In this document: positions 44,386 through 57,171 of the stretch, in pieces
Layout: the number at the start of each line of letters is the position of its first letter
How positions within the stretch are numbered: the first letter of the stretch is position 1
From: Erodium maritimum
Taxonomy: Eukaryota; Streptophyta; Magnoliopsida; Geraniales; Geraniaceae
DNA: 64,000 bases
NCBI GenBank assembly: GCA_963921825.1
Contig: OY997592.1
Coordinates: 59,788,336-59,852,335 of the forward strand
Reading direction: 5' to 3'
Position numbers and translations under genes: made by a program
Notes under the pieces: generated by a model
What the model was told of the DNA's origin: nothing
What the model saw: only the letters and a program-made list of their open reading frames with translations
The model's database searches: none

Positions 44386-47300
44386 GATGTTTAGGGTCTG
44401 ATCGAAACCAACAACAACCCTGTGACCTCGCCAAACGAATCAAGCCAGCTTTGCTATTTTTGTCAGAAACATACCACTCGGAGTCACATCATTCCCGGTT
44501 TAGGTTTGAATTACAACGTTCGAACCTAGGCTTTCATGGGGGTACGAGACAACTGACCGAGGGAAGAAAAAGGGATGTTATGCTATTATGGTCGAATCGC
44601 GTCGGGTAGATGTGATTGATTCGGCACAGACCCACATTGATGTGCATGTGTTCTTATGTCAAGAGAAACCATTCCGATTCACAAGTGTTTATGGATAATC
44701 AACACGGTAACACAAAGACTGAACATGGGAGCTCATTCGTCGCTTTGGACGGGATGATCAGACAAAAGATTAGGTCCTTATGGGGGACTTTAATGGTATA
44801 CTCCACCCATATGAGAAGAAGGGAGGGTGGCCATATCCTATACATCTTATTCAGAGTTTCTGGCATGTACTGACAGGTATTGGTGTTGATGACCTACCTA
44901 TGGAGGGTTAGAAATTTACATGGACAAAGGGGAATGACCTAACCACCCGATTGGAGATCAGACTGGATAAAGGACTTATGTCTCTATTTCTCCTTGAACG
45001 CTTTCCCCAGGAACGACTTTGGAATATTGGGTACACTAACTCTGACCATATGACAATAGTTCTCAGTTTGACCTAGGAACAGAGGGGACTGGTGGAGAGA
45101 CAATTTTGTTTTGAGAACGGATGAAGGGTCATCATATCAAGACGGATATATTGGAGATTGTTGATCTCTGGATATTTGGAGCCAGACGATTTACAGGGAG
45201 ACGATCAAAACGATCCACAGATGCCAATAGACTTTTATGGGACTAAATGGTCGGCGAGATAAGTCATGGATCTGATTGAGATTAGCTATTCAGAAGCAAT
45301 ATGAGCAGGCTCTCTCCAGACAAGACAACTTTTGGAAGTATCGTGGCAAGCAACACTAACTAGTAGACGGGGAAAGGAATACCAAATTATTCCAGGTTGC
45401 GAATATTCAAACCTTGGAGACTAATGAGGTATGAAGGTGACATGGGATACGGGAATGCATGTTATGCTGGTCCACTATTTTGAACATATATTTACGGTGG
45501 GTCCTGAATGGATGTGTGAGATACCTATCACCGTCCCTTAGATGATTATTGAGGACCAAAATATCACCTTGGGAATAGGGGTGTCAGATAAGGAGTTATG
45601 GACTACGACATTCCAAATGGGGCCGAACAAGGCACTTGGCCCAGATAGTCTCAACTCTATGTTCTACCAACACTATTGGTATGTCCTTAACAAAGAGGTA
45701 GTGGCTTTTTCTGGGATGTAGTGTCAACGGGAAATATAGACTCGTACGTCAATTAGACGACACTAGTTCTTATCCCCAAGAACAAAGATCCGAAGAGGAT
45801 TGTGGACATGCGGCCCATAGCCTTGTGTAATGTCATTTTTAGGGTCTTGTCCAAAGTGATTGATAGTAGGCTGAAGCCAATGCTAGACCCATTATATCGG
45901 TGAACCAGGGGGCTTTTGTGCCCGATAGGGCAATCTAGGAAAACGTCTTTATCTCGTATGAGATCATCCACTCGCTTCGGATACGTACCCCGGGTCCGAA
46001 CGGGATCATGGCGCTCAAGTTAGACATGAGCAAGGAGTATGACCAGGTGGAGTGGTCATTTATATTGATTATGGTTGGAACCTTCGGGTTCGGGCCCTAA
46101 TGGAGGGTCTTGGTACTGGCATGTATGTGATCTATTTCGTACACAGTTTTGTTAAGGGGTTGATAGACAAAATCTTTCACGACAGACCGAGGAATACGAC
46201 AGGGGAACCCACTCCCACCTTACCTCTTCTTGTTTTGCATGGAAGGGTTTTCCCGACTACTGTCTCAAGAGGAACGCGAGGGCAAGATCCTTGGAGTATC
46301 TGTGGCTAGAGGTGCGCTAGTTATTTCCCACATCTTTTTTGCTAATGATTGTTACATCTTCTGTCGAACGGATAGACAAGAAGCTGAGTATTTATAGGGT
46401 TTCCTTCAGACTTTCGGGGAGCTATTAGGTCAGGTCATAAACCAGCAAAAGTCGTTCATATTCTTTAACTCCAACATTACCCCAACTAACCGACTTCTCT
46501 ACGGCACTACCTTGGGGATTTAGGAGATATCGTGGGTATGTATCCACCTAGGTGTCCCAAATATGTTGATCGAAAAAAGGGGCAGAGTCTTCAGTTTGTG
46601 TGTGATCGTATTCTGACTAATATCGAATCATGGGATGGGCAGATGATTTTAGTATGTGGGAAGGACGTGATAGTCAAATCGGTCCTCCAACCCATGCCTA
46701 TTTATGCCACGAGTGTGTTTCTCCTACCATGATCTTCTATGGCTAATATTCACGTGGAATTAGCTAGGTACCGGTGGGCGGGTACCCCACAGGTTAGGAA
46801 ACCTATTATTTGGCAGGATTGAGCGAAACTATGTCGCTCGAAGGAGATGAATGGAATGGGGGTTCAAGGACATGTATGATATGAACATCGACTTACTTGA
46901 AAAAGATGAGTTGGAAGTTCATATCAAACCCAAACAGTCTAGTGGCCAGGGTTTTCAAAGCCAGGTACTTTAGGACATGGTACTTCCCCATAGTGGACGC
47001 TTGTCTCAACCCGACCCAATTGTGGTCCGAACTTCAGGATACTTAGACATTATTAAAGAAAAGGCTTCAGAGAACGATTGGGGATGGTCGGTCGAAATGA
47101 GTTGAAGGGATACCGTGTCTAATGAGAGATGACCTGATTATACCTGAGGGGACAATGGCGAAAAGGGTGACGATGGTATTAAAGCTCATACGCCAAGATG
47201 GAGGATGCGATGCTACAAAATTGGAAAGTCTCCTTCCTACAACCATAATAAAGGAGGTTCTACAAGTCCCGACCTCGAATCATAGGAGCCCAGATAGATG

Positions 47301-48215
47301 ATACTGATCGTGGGATACTAGAGATCAGTACAATTGTTGGGCCTTCGGACAAAATTTGTCCTTATTCTGAAGGAATGCCATGTCTGTCAAAAAACACAGG
47401 ATACAACGGTACACCTTATGGTACATTATTCATTTTTCACATGAAGTATGGTACCAGGCCTAGATATACATTCTCTCCTCGCCAGATACGACTTTCCTAG
47501 AGTGGATGACAACATTTATGGACCTCCTGGACATGACAACAAAGAGATAAATAGCTATGACGGCATGGGAAATATGGAAGGCCAAGAATGGTATTGTATG
47601 AGAAAATACACCATAGGCAGTAGTGGGTTTGGATGCTACGGTCCGAAGCCACGTCCAAATCTAGAGAGGCCTATCGGAATGTCAGCACACCCCCGGTCCT
47701 AGCAAAGAGCCCCCTTATGAACGGATGGAAGCCACCACCACCAAACTGGCTGTCCCTGAATGTGGATGGGCTGTTTTTTTTTCTGATACTCATCAGTTGG
47801 GATGGAAGATGTTATGTAAGGATGAGAGGGAAACGATTGTGAAAGGCTGTACTAGTGTCTTCCCAAGGAGACTGGCCCTGAAAATGGCGGAAGCAGTGGC
47901 GATTCAATATGCCCTCTCCTAGGTCCAAGAATCTGGGAGATCAAAGGTTGTTATTCGTATCGACACCCAATTTGTGGTGAGGATGATCCTATGGTGTACC
48001 CTTCTTTTCTCACCGGTAGGCCGCATTATTGAAGAACGTCGGTCCGTTATCTCTTTGTTCGAGGATGTTAAACTCGAGTTCATTCTTAAGACTGCGAACG
48101 GGACTACTCATTGGCTAGCATGAGAGACCCGTTCTACACATGTTCTAACATGATCTGGACCTGTATTTCCAGATGCGTTGTTTTGTATTTTGAGACAATA
48201 AAAATAAAAATTCAG
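44386..48215 (+). pseudogene. LINE ORF2 remnant: endonuclease, reverse transcriptase and RNase H
   Basis: Successive broken frames follow the plant L1 order. Endonuclease motifs lie near 44770-44830 (MGDFNGILHPYEKKGGWPYP). Reverse transcriptase pieces include MGPNKALGPDSLNSMFYQHY (45620-45680), IMALKLDMSKEYDQVEWSF (46005-46060) and a decayed catalytic box FFANDC (about 46335; functional copies have an Asp pair). An RNase H module starts near WKPPPPNWLSLNVDG (47728). It continues through LALKMAEAVAIQYALS to VVIRIDTQFVVRMI (47950-47990) and TANGTTHWLA. Many stops and frameshifts are present. The 3' end is near ATTTTGAGACAATAAAAATA (48200). Family role: target-primed reverse transcription. Dead copy; no ORF1 is recognised just upstream. 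Confidence 0.85.
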
Positions 48216-48384
48216 GTCTCTTCGTTTCAATTTCTTTTGATCTTTTAGTTACTATTCAACGATCGAAAGACATGCATTCAACTCCAGTTGATCAATCAAA
48301 TGAAAAATAGTAAATAAAATAATAACATATATTTCTTCAAAGATTTCAACTATTAATTATACAGCATTTCAATGCTCTCTGCAA

Positions 48385-50705
48385 AACTAGGGTTTGGCTT
48401 TTCTGAGAACTTCGATGGCGTCTTCGGCGGCTCGTCTCTCTAGTCTCTCCGACGACCCCTCCATGTGGTACGATGAACCCGAGGAGGTCGTGGAGGAAGT
48501 GGCCGGCGGCGGGGTCGGCATGGGCGTCGTGGACGCAAAGGAATTGGCGGCGGTTCGCGAGGACCGGACGGTTGTGCTAGGACTAGCGGTGGTGCCGGTG
48601 ATCCCGCTGTCGTCTGACGGTGGGGAAGAGGACGGGGTAGGTGAATCTCTGACGACGCCGACAGTGCTGATGGCGAGGGAGGTCCTGAAGCCGGATCTGG
48701 TATTTTCTTCGGTCCGGCGATCAGCAGGGGTGGCTCGTGGTGGGGACGGGCGTGACAGGGCGGGGCCTGAGCCATGTCGGTTTCCGGCGAGGGTCCTGAG
48801 CACTCGGGCTCGTAGGGGCTTGCACTTCCGGCCGACGGGAGTGCTGCATGTAGACGGGATGGAAGGCAGGGTGTCGGTCCTGGTTCCATCGGACTCGGAG
48901 GACACGCAAACGGAGTCTCCGGAGGCTGAAGGGGAAGGCGGTGGCCGAGGTAGGGGACAACCCTAGCAAGGTCGGGTCGGGCCCGGAGCAGCGAGTTGGG
49001 CCGGGCCGAGGGGGGACGTTCATGGGTGATGCGCGTCGTGCAGGCCCGGGTCAGGGAAACTGGACCCCTCGAGCGGGTCGGGGTGGTAGGGATGGGCCAT
49101 CTGGGCTGGGTGATGTGGGAAGGTGGGCGGCCCGATACGGATCGGGACGGTCTGGAGCTGGTGGGGCGGGGCTGGAATCGGTGGCCCAAGCCCGTCGACC
49201 GGACGACCCGTTGGGTCCGGGAGGTCGTGAGGTCCTTCCCGGGGAGCTTGATGGGACCATGGGGGGGATGCCTGTATCAAGGAAGTGGTAATCCCAGTTG
49301 GGGATATCACTGAGGCGGGAGGGCAGTTTCAGTTTGCGCTCGCAGCTAAGGTCCTGACATCGAAGCGTTTCTTCTGGAAATCTCTAGTGGACAAAATGGA
49401 AAACTTGTGGGGGATGAAGGTGGACGCTAGACCTCTTGAAGGGGTTCTGGTTGGTTTCTTCTTTCGCACAGCGCGGGAGCGTGCGCGTGTCTTGGCTGGG
49501 GAACCATGGGCGTTTTGGGAGTCCCTAGTGCTCTTTACAGATCTACGGGCTCACATTCAGGTGAGCGAGCTGAGCTTCCACCATTTCTCGGTTTGGGCTA
49601 GGGTTTCCAATCTACCTGTGGGGGCCTGGAACAGAGCTGTGGGCTTTCGAATAGGGAGTGTCCTGGGTACTTGTCAGGCAGTGGATGTGGACGCGTCGGG
49701 GTGGTGCCGGGGTGACTTTATGCGGGCCCGGATCCGAGCTAATATTCGACTACCTCTGCAGATCCAAGTTTGGTTCCGACTGTCGGAATCGCAGGTATGA
49801 ACGCTACTCCATGTGTCTTATGAACATTTACCGGATCACTGTTATGGATGTAGCTGTGCGGGACACCTTTTCCCGTCGTGCCCGGTAGCGGGTGGGACCA
49901 GGGGTCAATCGCAACGAGCCCCGGGGGACCCGAGGTCGGCCCTAGAGAAGGCTAAGCATGAGAAGGCGATCCCTGGGACGAACTGGAGTTATTTGGAGAC
50001 GAGGAACAAGGGCGGTCGGGGTGGCCCCCGTACACCGTCCCCGCGATATGTGCCCCGGAGGGAGCAGGGTGAGGCCTATGAGACGGGGACTGAAGATATT
50101 CCGTCTGAATGGGTGGAGAAGGAGGCGAGCCCGACATTATATGGGAAGAAACGCTTAGACAGGGAGGAGGCTCAGGATGAGTCAGAGGGCTCGACAGCGT
50201 CAGATGGGGACTCACAAGCAGCAGCGGCGGGGGGCTTCAAGCACCCTCGCCTGCAGGAATGAGTCTGAGGTGGCCCGGGGAGGGGTGGGTCGACTTTGAT
50301 CCCTTCCCGGCGGATGGATGGCGATGACACCATCATCAGTTGATACTTGTCTCCCCTTCCAGTCCGGGGTCAGCACACCCGCGTTCAGGAGCCCTACCTT
50401 TATCAGTCCAGGGAGGACGACGCACGCTGACACACCAGGGGAGATGTAGGTCCACCAGTATTCCCCTTCACTTGGTTGGCTCGCCCAGTGCCCTTTGGAA
50501 GAAGCATGCTGTATCGGTGTCCTTGGACGCTACCGCAGATACCCCCTTCGTCCGCCCCCAATTACCAGAGCACAATTTACTTTTCTGCTTTTCCTTTCTG
50601 TTTGTTAGTTGGTTTTGTTACTGTAGGTTGGATACACATGTATGCCTGCTAAACTTTCTTATCTTATAATAATATTGCACCTTGTTCTTCTCAAAAAATG
50701 AAAAA
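48385..50705 (+). mobile_element. ORF1-only LINE-like element B
   Basis: It starts around a short AACTAGGGTTT leader and the ATG at 48394/48415, and runs through ORF1 to a stop at 50262. A 430-bp 3' UTR like that of element A follows, ending TTATAATAATATTGCACC and an A-rich tail (about 50693-50708). No ORF2 sequence lies between the ORF1 stop and the tail. Length is about 2.3 kb. Target duplications could not be confirmed. Confidence 0.78.
48394..50262 (+). pseudogene. LINE ORF1: DUF4283 plus CCHC knuckle (copy B)
   Basis: The N-terminal frame (48394-48966) begins MAFLRTSMASSAARLSSLSD and is low-complexity. A stop-containing stretch (48967-49284) follows. The DUF4283 frame (49285-49800) contains QFQFALAAKVLTSKRFFWKS, GFFFRTARERARVLAGEPWA and SVWARVSNLPVGAW. 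TGA at 49798 separates it from YEHLPDHCYGCSCAGHLFPS, an intact Cys-x2-Cys-x4-His-x4-Cys knuckle. A charged tail ends GGFKHPRLQE. Role in the family: binding LINE RNA. It is closest to copy A and clearly more distant from copy C. Confidence 0.8.
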
Positions 50706-50709
50706 AAAT

Positions 50710-51180
50710 CTTTGCATGACCAACCCTTCAATTTATCTTTCGTGAATTGTTACAAAAAGCCAATTCATAATTACGTCAAATCAATCCTATAAAAAGGGAA
50801 TGACTTCTTCGTAAAACTATATAAACTCTAATCCATAGTGTCATATATTTATATGCCAAACTTTAACTAAGAAAGCACCATACCCTATACATCATACTTT
50901 ATGTATGATCATCATATAGCTTTCCTCTTGCACAAAAACGCCTTGGGAAGAAGGATGTAATGCATTAGTTCATTGGGAATTTTTTTAATCGTATATACTT
51001 TAGTAGTAATAAGAATCACCAAAGCTCACAATTTACATCAAATAAATAAAGTTCATTATGCAACATAATAGTAATAATAATAATAGACAAATGAGTTGGT
51101 GTAATTGTTATACTATTATAAGTTATGTTTTGAATACTCGTAACTTTATTTAAAAACCTAATCTTTTTTAATCAGAACAA
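50710..51180. other. AT-rich spacer between LINE-like units
   Basis: No gene, repeat boundary or RNA is recognised. Confidence 0.5.
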
Positions 51181-51184
51181 CTCT

Positions 51185-53755
51185 CGTCTACCCTAGCCAC
51201 CAGGGTTTCTCTCTACCCTAGCCACCAGGGTCAGTCACCATCGCCGCTCGTTCTCCACCGTCTCCTCCGGCTCCCGCCTCGCCTTCCTTGGTGCTACCCG
51301 TGCTTGCCCGTACCGTCGTGGTACCACACCAGCCGACGTCGAGTTCTGCAGATTATCGCGCCGCCAGCCTGCAACGCATAGCTTCGCTGCTCCGCCGTCC
51401 CGATCGCCATCTCCAACCGCTCCCAATCCATTTCTGGCCGTCCAGTCCCAGATATATCTCCCCGCGCCCGCTTCGCGTCGGAAATGGGACTCTCCGGCCA
51501 GGTCCAATCCCCGTCCGACATGCAACAGATGCACGGGCCCCCGCCTGTCGTGCTCGAATCCAATCCCGGTGAACCTCCAGCGTTGATGGCGATGCAACCG
51601 TCTCCCCTGCCGGATACCGAGCAACAGACGACCCTGTTAGCCCTGAAGGACAAATCGGGGTCGAGTCACGGTAAGGCTGAAGGTGCTGGGTCTCCGGCGG
51701 TGGGTTTGGCCCAAGAAGCCCGTCAGTTGGTGGCGCCGGCCTCGTACCGGGATTGTCTCACCCTGTCTCGCCCTCCAAATCTGATGGAGGTGGGTAGCCC
51801 TAATCTTCTGACGGACCGGATCGGTCCGAACCAAGGAGGATGGCCGATGGTGGGGTCGGACGTACCTCGGGCCCGACTCTCTCTCCCTCAACCTGCAGTT
51901 CTGACGGAGGAAGGCAGTACCAGCCATCTGACGGAGAGGGGCAACTCTAGTCATATGCCGGTCCGGCCATCGGACATGCACACTCGACGTCCCGATGGGC
52001 AAGGGCCAATTGGTAGGCCGACGGAGGACATCGCAGCTCGCATAGCCCTGGTCCCGGACCGGGAGGATGATGATGATGAGATAGTGGTCTCCGAGGAGGG
52101 CGTTCCTTTATTCACAAAGGAAACCTACCAATTTTCCCTCGCAGCTAGGGTTGCTGGTGACCGGATCTACAACCAACACACAGTCTGCGCAATGATGCTC
52201 CAGAAATGGAAGGTCACGGGCATCCAGGTGGAATTTATGTCACCAGAAGTCACGGGCTATCACTTCTCGTCTGAGGAATCGATGTAGAATGTCTGCCACC
52301 GGGGCCCATGGAGCTTCAAGGGATACCCCATCCTGCTAGAGCCCCTCAAGCAGTTTGCCTGGGCCAAGGATATCCTGTTTCACCATGTGGAACTTGGGGT
52401 CCGAGCGCTCAACATCCCGGGAAAGGCCAGGAATGACTACGTCTGTGGCCTCATCACTGCCAGCATTGGTACCCAGGTCCCGTCGGCCCCAATCTCGTTT
52501 GCTCGCCGGGAGGACATGTTCCTGTGGCTCAGGGTTCGGATGGAACTACAACGACCTCTTCGGCGGAGAGTTTTCCTTCGATTCCCAGGTACCACGACCT
52601 CTGAAATAATTGACTTACAGTATGAAAGGATAGTCGATTTCTGTCCCAGGTGTGGTATGGTAACTCACAGGATTTCGGGATGTACGACCCTACTGCCGGG
52701 GATCGGTCGGGAGGAGGTTCGGTATGACCGATCTATCCTGGTCCCAAATCAGATGAATGTGGATAGGTTGTTGGAGACGGTCTGGAATACACCTCCCCCG
52801 GTGAACCATCCGTCTATCACATATCTTCTGAGTGACTTGTCTCTAAATCCGATGATCCGATCCAGGGAGATTCTTATGGGTGAACAGGTACCCGACTCAG
52901 ACCAGTTGAAGTCTGATTATTTGGCTAAGGTTACCCCAGGAGGGGTAACCAAATTGTTGCAAGAGGGAGCGCACCGCGTCTCTGGGCCGCCACCGGGATT
53001 TACGAAGCCTGATAATCTGGCTAATGTCCATCCTACTGATGAGACATTGGCCCGAGCTGGATCCGCTGATCATGAAATGACCCAAGAGGGGAAGGAGAAG
53101 GACCCGTAGGGGCAACAGAAAGATCCCCAGCCTGGATTGGGATATCAGACAGATCCCCAGGCTGGACTGGGGAAAGGAGGGCCCAGCCGCGGTAAGGGTA
53201 AGATGCCCACCAGGAAGACAAGGGGCGGATCTCTCTATGATCGTCCACCGGAAGTGAGGAAGCAGCAATAAGATTCGCCTCCCCAGCACCACACACCAGC
53301 CCAAACCTACCTGAAGACGGAGGGGGCAAACCAGCCAGAGGCACAGGTGTCTCCAATGCAGGAATGAACCGACCCAACAGGGGTGGGTGGAGTCGCCTTC
53401 AGACTATACCTATAGACCCGGGGCTGCCGATGCTGGGAGATCCCGGGCAGCCTGCACAATCAGCAAACTTTATTTTTATACATTCTGATTATCTATTTTA
53501 TGTTTGGAACTCTTTGTCCTCTGTTTGTTTTCGGACTATCTCTTTTATGTCTCGTTATATTGGAACAGTTGTAAGGAGTTGGCTTAGTTTTGTGCCCACG
53601 ATCCAAAGTGGGCTATTATTATGGGTCCATGAGCGCCGGACTTGCTACGGTCGGCCCAGACATAAATCTGGAACCCGAGGCGGTCACGCTTCACCCTACT
53701 TGATTACCATTTGGTATTAATGAAAGTCTCCGGTTACCCGTTTCAACAAAAATAA
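51185..53755 (+). mobile_element. ORF1-only LINE-like element C
   Basis: It begins with a duplicated CTACCCTAGCCACCAGGGTT / CAGGGTCA leader (51189-51235) and a pyrimidine-rich 5' UTR, followed by one long ORF1 (51484-53367). A 380-bp 3' UTR ends TACCATTTGGTATTAATGAA and an A-rich tail near 53750. No endonuclease or reverse transcriptase is present. It differs enough from A and B to be a separate subfamily. Confidence 0.78.
51484..53367 (+). pseudogene. LINE ORF1, 628 codons with three internal stops (copy C)
   Basis: A single frame runs from MGLSGQVQSPSDMQQMHGPP to a stop at 53365-53367, broken only by TAG at 52285 and 53107 and TAA near 53269. DUF4283-type sequence spans about 52110-52600: TYQFSLAARVAG, RGPWSFKGYPILLEPLKQFA, LRVRMELQRPLRRRVFLRFP. 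It is followed by the intact knuckle FCPRCGMVTHRISGC (about 52640-52685). A basic, glutamine-rich tail ends SPMQE. No indels are needed to read the frame, so it decayed recently or by substitution only. The predicted role is nucleic-acid binding in a LINE particle. Confidence 0.82.
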
Positions 53756-55790
53756 GAATAATAATCCTAATATATTAGAAAGTTCCATTAGCTTATTTAA
53801 ATTCCCATTTGCTTCCGTATTACCACTAGCTTGCCTCATTTACTTTTGCTCTTAATATAATGTTTTAATGTGCAACTTAGTCAACTTATTATGATTTTAC
53901 TAGATATTATCCTGTAACCCGTAATGATGTTAATAAGACTAGTTTTATGTGTTTTTTATAGCACTTCGTGTACTTGAATTTAAGTATGAAAATAAGGTTT
54001 ATTATATAGGTTTTCTAGGATCGACTCAATCTTCGTTTTCCTTCTTAAACTCGCCTTGAATTTTCAATTTTTTTTGTCTAAATCTTGAATTTCGGTTTTA
54101 TACAAGTTTCATTCGACGAATACATTATATATAAGCTCGTACCGTTCAAATACGTTTTTTTTTTATTTATCCAACACCTACCAAAAAAATAAGAGAAAAA
54201 ACATCACTGTTGGCGATATTCAAACACCTATATATAGGTTTAATTGTGTTGATGTTGAAGAAGTTAATTATGAATTATAATTAAGTACAGAGAACCATGC
54301 TCGCATGCTCCACCTTTTCATGGTAAAAGTAGTGTAAATGGTTCAAGTGAGGAGTTGAGAGATCTTTGATTAGGGTTTTACTATCATTTAAAAGATAATT
54401 AATTAAACCGAAAGCATGAGATTAGAGAGTGATTAACTATAAAAAATCAGTGATAATCCGGACCAATCTAATAATCATGAAACTTAATTTAGTGGGCAAA
54501 AAAAGAAAGTAAAGCAACTTACTTTGGAACTCTAATTAGATAAATAAAGTTTGAGCACTCAAAACATATATTATTTAGTGCTAATAATGGGCAAAGATGG
54601 TGGACTACATCAAATGGGCAGCAAAAAGTCTAAAGTTCAAACTAACTTCATTGTGAAGTTTAGACCCGTTTTAAATCCTTCCCTAATTAATGTATATTTT
54701 AAAGATTGTCAATCTATTCTACTAATATATCCTCGATCAAGTACTTGAAATAATACAATTGCTTACTAGATTAACCATTAGTTATGATTCAAATAATGGG
54801 AATGTAGTTAAGTTGAAACTTAGTGATAGATGTTTGTTTTTGTGACCCTAACCCACTTGAAAAATGGCTAATTTGGATGTGATGCGATAATTTAAGCGTG
54901 GACACCAAGATTAAATGTGGATAGTGACTAAACTCAAAACTAAGTTGTGTTTAGATACGTTTCCAAAAAAAAGTTGTGTTTAGATATAATTAGTGATAGG
55001 TGTTCATTTATTTGACCGTGCCTGATTTTAAAAATAATTAATTCGGTTTCCATGTGATAGTTTAAATGTGGACACTAATTTAAATATGGATGTAATTAAC
55101 TTTAAAATTAATTTTTTTATCAGTAAATAATTTTTTAGAAGTAGAACCAACCCTTTAAGTTACAAGACAAGACAAAAGGAGAACCTTCCAACAAAATATT
55201 TTAAAAACAAAAGGCGCCTTAAATGAGGCCCAATAAAATAATTACTTGCATTGCAAGAAACCCTTACAACAAGGCAAAACCTCAATTTCAACCCCATTTT
55301 CAGCCTAAAATCCAAAACATATTAAACCAATATGGAAAGGTGACATAAAATCCATTAAGAAACCAACCCTCAAATTATAAACACTAGTAACCATGAAGAA
55401 TGAACTTGATTCACCCAATTAATCAATAATGCCCTTCATTCACCCCGTAATAGTTTACCAAAATAAACCAGCCTCAATTTCAGCAAGAAAATCCCAACAA
55501 CATCCACCCAAAAACATAGTTATCCTCATCATCGCCCAACAAGTTGACCCCAACAATTAAATTTGTTGCAGAAAGACACCCAGAACTATCCCAACGGATA
55601 TAAACAACCTTCATTTTTCTACAAGTTATGTGCCCAACTACTTCTGTAGTAGAAAAAATCCCCATCAAACCCCTCCCAAACCCTTTCTTCCTCAACATCA
55701 CCCATCAAACCGTCCCTTTACTTCTTATTTCAAACGATTATATAATTTTTAAAACCAAAACCAAATCTTTTCAAAAACACCTTTAATAAC
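53756..55790. other. AT-rich intergenic region, possible minus-strand LINE 3' end
   Basis: No clear gene. On the minus strand, 55740-55110 reads toward TTATTTACTGATAAAAAAAT, similar in form to the LINE 3' ends elsewhere here. Its small frame (55701-55480) is not recognisable as LINE protein. The rest is AT-rich and unassigned. Confidence 0.35.
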
Positions 55791-55794
55791 GAAT

Positions 55795-55907
55795 TTTAAA
55801 TTGAGTACTTTCGTTACTGCTCCCTTGGGTACAATAAACGGATTTAAACTGATATACTACTTGACGATCGGTGCGCTTGCCGCGTCCTTTTTGTGAGTTA
55901 ATTCTCA
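55795..55907 (+). repeat. Athila-type LTR terminal remnant
   Basis: It matches the LTR end at 17632-17749: TTTTAAAT-GAGT, ATTGCTCC-like, ACTACTTGACGATCGGTGCG, CTTGCCGCGTC and GTGAGTTAATTCTCA. It is truncated on the left and lies directly against copia sequence on the right. Confidence 0.7.
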
Positions 55908-55915
55908 AGACGTTA

Positions 55916-56202
55916 CGCACACTTAGGATGTTAAAGGATGTAAGGTATATTGCTACAGTAAGGACAATATTGATCTCCATATTTCAGTTGGACAATTTGG
56001 GATACAATATAACCTCTAAGGACAGCCAATAAAAGGCATCAAAAGAGAATTTTATTATTACTCGAGGATGGAAGAGAGAAACGTTGCACATGACAGAGAT
56101 ATTAGCGGAAGCGGTTAATGTAGTTACCGATGAATATGATCCTTTAAGTGTATGGCACCAATGACATATGCATATGAGTGAGAAAGGAGTGGAGATACTA
56201 GC
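55916..56202 (+). pseudogene. Ty1/copia pol, GAG-pre-integrase part (left half)
   Basis: A broken frame shows MLKDVRYIATVRTILISIFQ, LDNLGY, then ITRGWKRETLHMTE and HMSEKGVEILA. This is the order of the copia protease/GAG-pre-integrase junction. At least two stops are present, and part of the zinc-binding His/Cys pattern is lost. The frame is cut at ILA by the solo-LTR-like insertion and continues at 59606. Confidence 0.85.
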
Positions 56203-56822
56203 TGTCACGCCCCAATTTCAGTAAACCGAACTCGGGACGCGAACTTTTCAAAAAACAATGAAATATTTTACATTAAATCACTTTGAAAGCACCAGTTGTT
56301 CAACAAAATAATAATTACAATTTAAAACACGTTCCAACAAGTGGACAAAAGTAGGTATCCGTCACTAGACTCAAAAACAACCCGGACTCCGCTCCTAGCT
56401 CCACAAGCTTCGAGAGCTCACCTAGTCCGTCCTGTGATCAGTACCTGTAGGAAAAGCAGCTAGGGGTGTGCGTTCGCTCACCACCACGGATAACAGACTG
56501 ACTACGGCATAATTAGCAGACAATGCCGGTAACACCAATAATAAAGTCAACACTGGGGGACACTGTCCCCAACCCAAGGACTCTGACTGAACATACACCC
56601 ACTGTTACCTTCCTTGACCAACTCAACACTTTGACACGTAAAGTAGACCCGACATAACTATCGACAACCTCCTCCAAGGACACGACAGAAAGCTACGCAA
56701 CACCAAACAAGATCACAAAGGATCGCACACCAAACAAGATCACAAAGGATCGCAAACCAGCTGCTCAGTAACCTCCCTCACGCCCTTTACCGATCTCATC
56801 AGGTCAGGCGGTCGACCTGTTG

Positions 56823-57135
56823 CACTCACAACCACCGAACCACACACGCGCGGCCAGGACCCCTTTACTGACGGGCGGGCCCCCTACCCCGTCTAAACGT
56901 GCAGACGCGTGTGATCGAGGACCCCCGTTTCATGAAGCGGGCCCACAACCTCAGGTAACCACAATCACTGTCAACCCATCACACTCACAACCCCGAACCA
57001 CACACGCGCGGCCAGGACCCCTTTACTGACGGGCGGGCCCCCTACCCCGTCTGAACATGCAGACGCGTGTGATCGAGGACCCCCGTTTAATGAAGCGGGC
57101 CCACAACCTCAGGTAACCACAATCACAATCACAAT
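56823..57135. repeat. Tandem duplication of about 160 bp in solo LTR copy 2
   Basis: Two near-identical units start at 56823 and 56982 with CACTCACAACC. Both contain ACACACGCGCGGCCAGGACC, then GACGGGCGGGCCCCCTACCC. Only a few substitutions separate them. Confidence 0.88.
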
Positions 57136-57171
57136 CACAAACACAGTTCAACAAACAGCAACAACACAATT

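Noticed and set aside
48440-49189. 249-codon minus-strand frame in LINE-like element B
   Set aside because: Low-complexity Pro/Arg/Ser product opposite the GC-rich ORF1 N-terminus; the plus strand carries the family motifs downstream.
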